Source: an uncultured Erysipelotrichaceae bacterium | GTDB lineage: Bacteria; Bacillota_I; Bacilli_A; RF39; UBA660 | NCBI GenBank assembly: GCA_902767005.1 | Contig: CACXFY010000085.1 | Span: forward strand, 1 to 23,854 | DNA length: 23,854 nucleotides | Reading direction: 5' to 3' | Shown here: one piece after another, positions 22,086-23,854 of the stretch | How positions within the stretch are numbered: position 1 is the first letter of the stretch | Layout of the letters: each line of letters begins with the position of its first letter | The notes under the pieces: generated by a model | Seen by the model: the letters and a program-made list of their open reading frames with translations, nothing else | Databases searched by the model: none | Told to the model about the DNA's origin: nothing | Position numbers and translations under genes: made by a program

Positions 22086-23854
22086 ATGAATGAAGAAAAA
22101 GTAAAAACAAAATATGATTCTTCATCTATTCAAGTATTGGAAGGACTAGAAGCTGTACGTAAACGTCCTGGTATGTATATTGGTACTACTAGTTCACGTG
22201 GATTACACCATTTAGTATGGGAAATTGTTGATAATGCTATTGATGAAGCTTTAGCAGGATATTGTACTCATATAGAAGTAATTATTAATAAAGATAATAG
22301 TATTACTGTTAAAGATAATGGTCGTGGAATACCTACTGATATTCATCCTAAGACTGGAAAAAGTACTGTGGAAACTGTTTATACTGTTTTACATGCAGGA
22401 GGAAAATTTGGCGGAGGAGGATACAAAGTATCTGGTGGTCTTCACGGAGTTGGTGCTTCTGTTGTTAATGCTTTAAGTGATTGGCTTGAAGTAAGAGTAT
22501 ATAAGGATGGAAATGTTTATTATCAACGATATAGTAAAGGTGGAAAACCTGAGGATGAGTTAAAAATAATTGATAAATGTGATAAAGATAGAACTGGTAC
22601 TACAGTACAATTTTTACCAGATGATCAAATATTTACTGAAACTAGAGTATATGATTATGATATTTTAAAAACTCGTTTAAAAGAGTTAGCATTCTTAAAT
22701 AAAGGATTAAGAATATCATTATATGATGATAGGGAAGCAGATAAAAAAGATAGTTTTTGTTATGAAGGTGGATTAGTAGAATATGTTGAAATGCTTAATA
22801 AAAATAAGAATCCAATACATGAAACTATTGTTGATATAGCTGGAAAAGAAAAAGATATTACTGTTGAAGTAGCTCTTCAATATAATGAAAGTTATAATGC
22901 TAGTATTTATTCTTTTGTTAATAATATTATTACTCCAGAAGGTGGTACTCATGAAGATGGAGTAAAGAGAGCTTTAACAAGAGTTATTAATAAATATGCT
23001 CAACAAGCAAATCTTTTAAAAGATAAAGATGAATCTTTAAAAGGTGAGGATGTTACTGAAGGTTTAACTATGATTATATCTGTTAAACATCCTAATCCTC
23101 AATTTGAAGGTCAAACTAAAACAAAACTAGGAAATAGTGAAGTTAGAGCAATTGCTGATAAGATTTTTTCTGAATCTTTAGAAAGATTTTTAATGGAGAA
23201 TCCTGATCAAGCACGTGTTATTGTTGATAAATCAATGACTGCAAGTAGGGCAAGAGTAGCTGCTAAAAAGGCTAGGGAACTTACTCGTAGAAAAGGTGAT
23301 TTGGATGTTACTAATTTCTTTGGTAAGTTATCTGATTGTAAGAGTAAAGATGCTACTGAATCTGAAATATTCTTAGTCGAGGGTGATTCTGCTGGTGGAT
23401 CTGCTATAAAAGGTAGAGATTCTATGACTCAAGCAATTTTACCTTTACGTGGAAAAATATTGAATGTTGAAAAAGCTAGACTTGATAGAGCTTTATCAAA
23501 TGATGAAATTAGAACTATTATTACAGCTTTTGGTACTGGAATAGGTGATGAGTTTGATTTATCTAAACTTAGATATCATAAAATAATAATAATGACAGAT
23601 GCTGATGTTGATGGTAGTCATATTCGTGTGTTGTTATTAACTTTATTCTATAGATTCTTTAGACCTATAGTTGAAGCAGGACATGTTTATGCTGCTCAAC
23701 CACCACTTTTCTGTATAAAACATGGTAAAACAATAAAATATGTCTTAAATGAAGAAGAAAGAGATGCTTATTTAGCTACTTTATCTCCTAATACTAAATA
23801 TGATATTGCTCGTATGAAAGGTTTAGGAGAAATGGATGCTGAAGAGTTAAATGA
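22086..23854 (+). CDS. gyrB: DNA gyrase subunit B (3' end cut by window)
   Basis: GyrB is the ATPase subunit of gyrase, which introduces negative supercoils. About 589 residues are present out of an expected 635-645. Seen are the GHKL ATPase motifs [15 protein letters not shown] (46-60), DNGRGIP (77-83) and [15 protein letters not shown] (117-131), then the TOPRIM motif EGDSAGGSA at about 432 and [10 protein letters not shown]. The last readable part is [13 protein letters not shown], the start of the conserved C-terminal region. A GGAAG sequence lies 11 bases before the ATG. The frame is open to the window end with no break. Confidence 0.97.
   Translation, partial: MNEEKVKTKYDSSSIQVLEGLEAVRKRPGMYIGTTSSRGLHHLVWEIVDNAIDEALAGYCTHIEVIINKDNSITVKDNGRGIPTDIHPKTGKSTVETVYTVLHAGGKFGGGGYKVSGGLHGVGASVVNALSDWLEVRVYKDGNVYYQRYSKGGKPEDELKIIDKCDKDRTGTTVQFLPDDQIFTETRVYDYDILKTRLKELAFLNKGLRISLYDDREADKKDSFCYEGGLVEYVEMLNKNKNPIHETIVDIAGKEKDITVEVALQYNESYNASIYSFVNNIITPEGGTHEDGVKRALTRVINKYAQQANLLKDKDESLKGEDVTEGLTMIISVKHPNPQFEGQTKTKLGNSEVRAIADKIFSESLERFLMENPDQARVIVDKSMTASRARVAAKKARELTRRKGDLDVTNFFGKLSDCKSKDATESEIFLVEGDSAGGSAIKGRDSMTQAILPLRGKILNVEKARLDRALSNDEIRTIITAFGTGIGDEFDLSKLRYHKIIIMTDADVDGSHIRVLLLTLFYRFFRPIVEAGHVYAAQPPLFCIKHGKTIKYVLNEEERDAYLATLSPNTKYDIARMKGLGEMDAEELN

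Overview
The window is the replication-origin neighbourhood of a very AT-rich Gram-positive chromosome. The gene order (rpsF-ssb-rpsR, ychF, parA-parB, a second parB/noc, rsmG, mnmG, mnmE, jag, yidC, rnpA, rpmH, oriC, dnaA, dnaN, recF, gyrB) is the classical Bacillota origin cluster. The low GC, the Noc-like second ParB, the lipoprotein-type YidC and a ComK-family protein point to class Bacilli, probably an uncultured gut-type or Erysipelotrichia/RF39-like lineage. No species can be named from sequence alone. TGG is the only Trp codon I saw and no gene needs TGA read through, so the standard bacterial code fits.

Left arm (1-17400). Almost everything is on the minus strand, reading away from the origin. 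I see these transcription units, most closed by a clear hairpin plus T-run: rpmH; rnpA-yidC-jag; mnmE-mnmG-rsmG; noc-like parB; parA-parB-mscS-DUF951-abgT; ychF-yfiH-like-hypothetical; and rpsF-ssb-rpsR. Only two genes run head-on to replication on the plus strand: a zinc-ribbon membrane protein (1182-1907) and a CofE-like glutamyl ligase (4319-5506).

Origin (about 17400-19130). DnaA boxes lie on both sides of dnaA, so the origin is split as in Bacillus subtilis. The dnaA-dnaN gap carries a TTTTCCACA box followed by seven in-register trinucleotides (TAA TAA TAG TAT TAA TAT TAA), which matches the DnaA-trio unwinding element.

Right arm (17639-23854). Genes are on the plus strand: dnaA, dnaN, comK-like, a tiny leader ORF overlapping recF, recF, and gyrB cut by the window edge. 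The S4-domain gene yaaA, usual between dnaN and recF, is absent, and a ComK-family competence regulator sits there as its own transcription unit. It has an extended -10, a 5'-terminal hairpin, a strong Shine-Dalgarno sequence and no conventional start codon after it. This comK locus and the leader-coupled recF are the most unusual parts of the window. No tRNA, rRNA, insertion sequence, prophage or CRISPR array was seen. Most genes are ordinary housekeeping functions.
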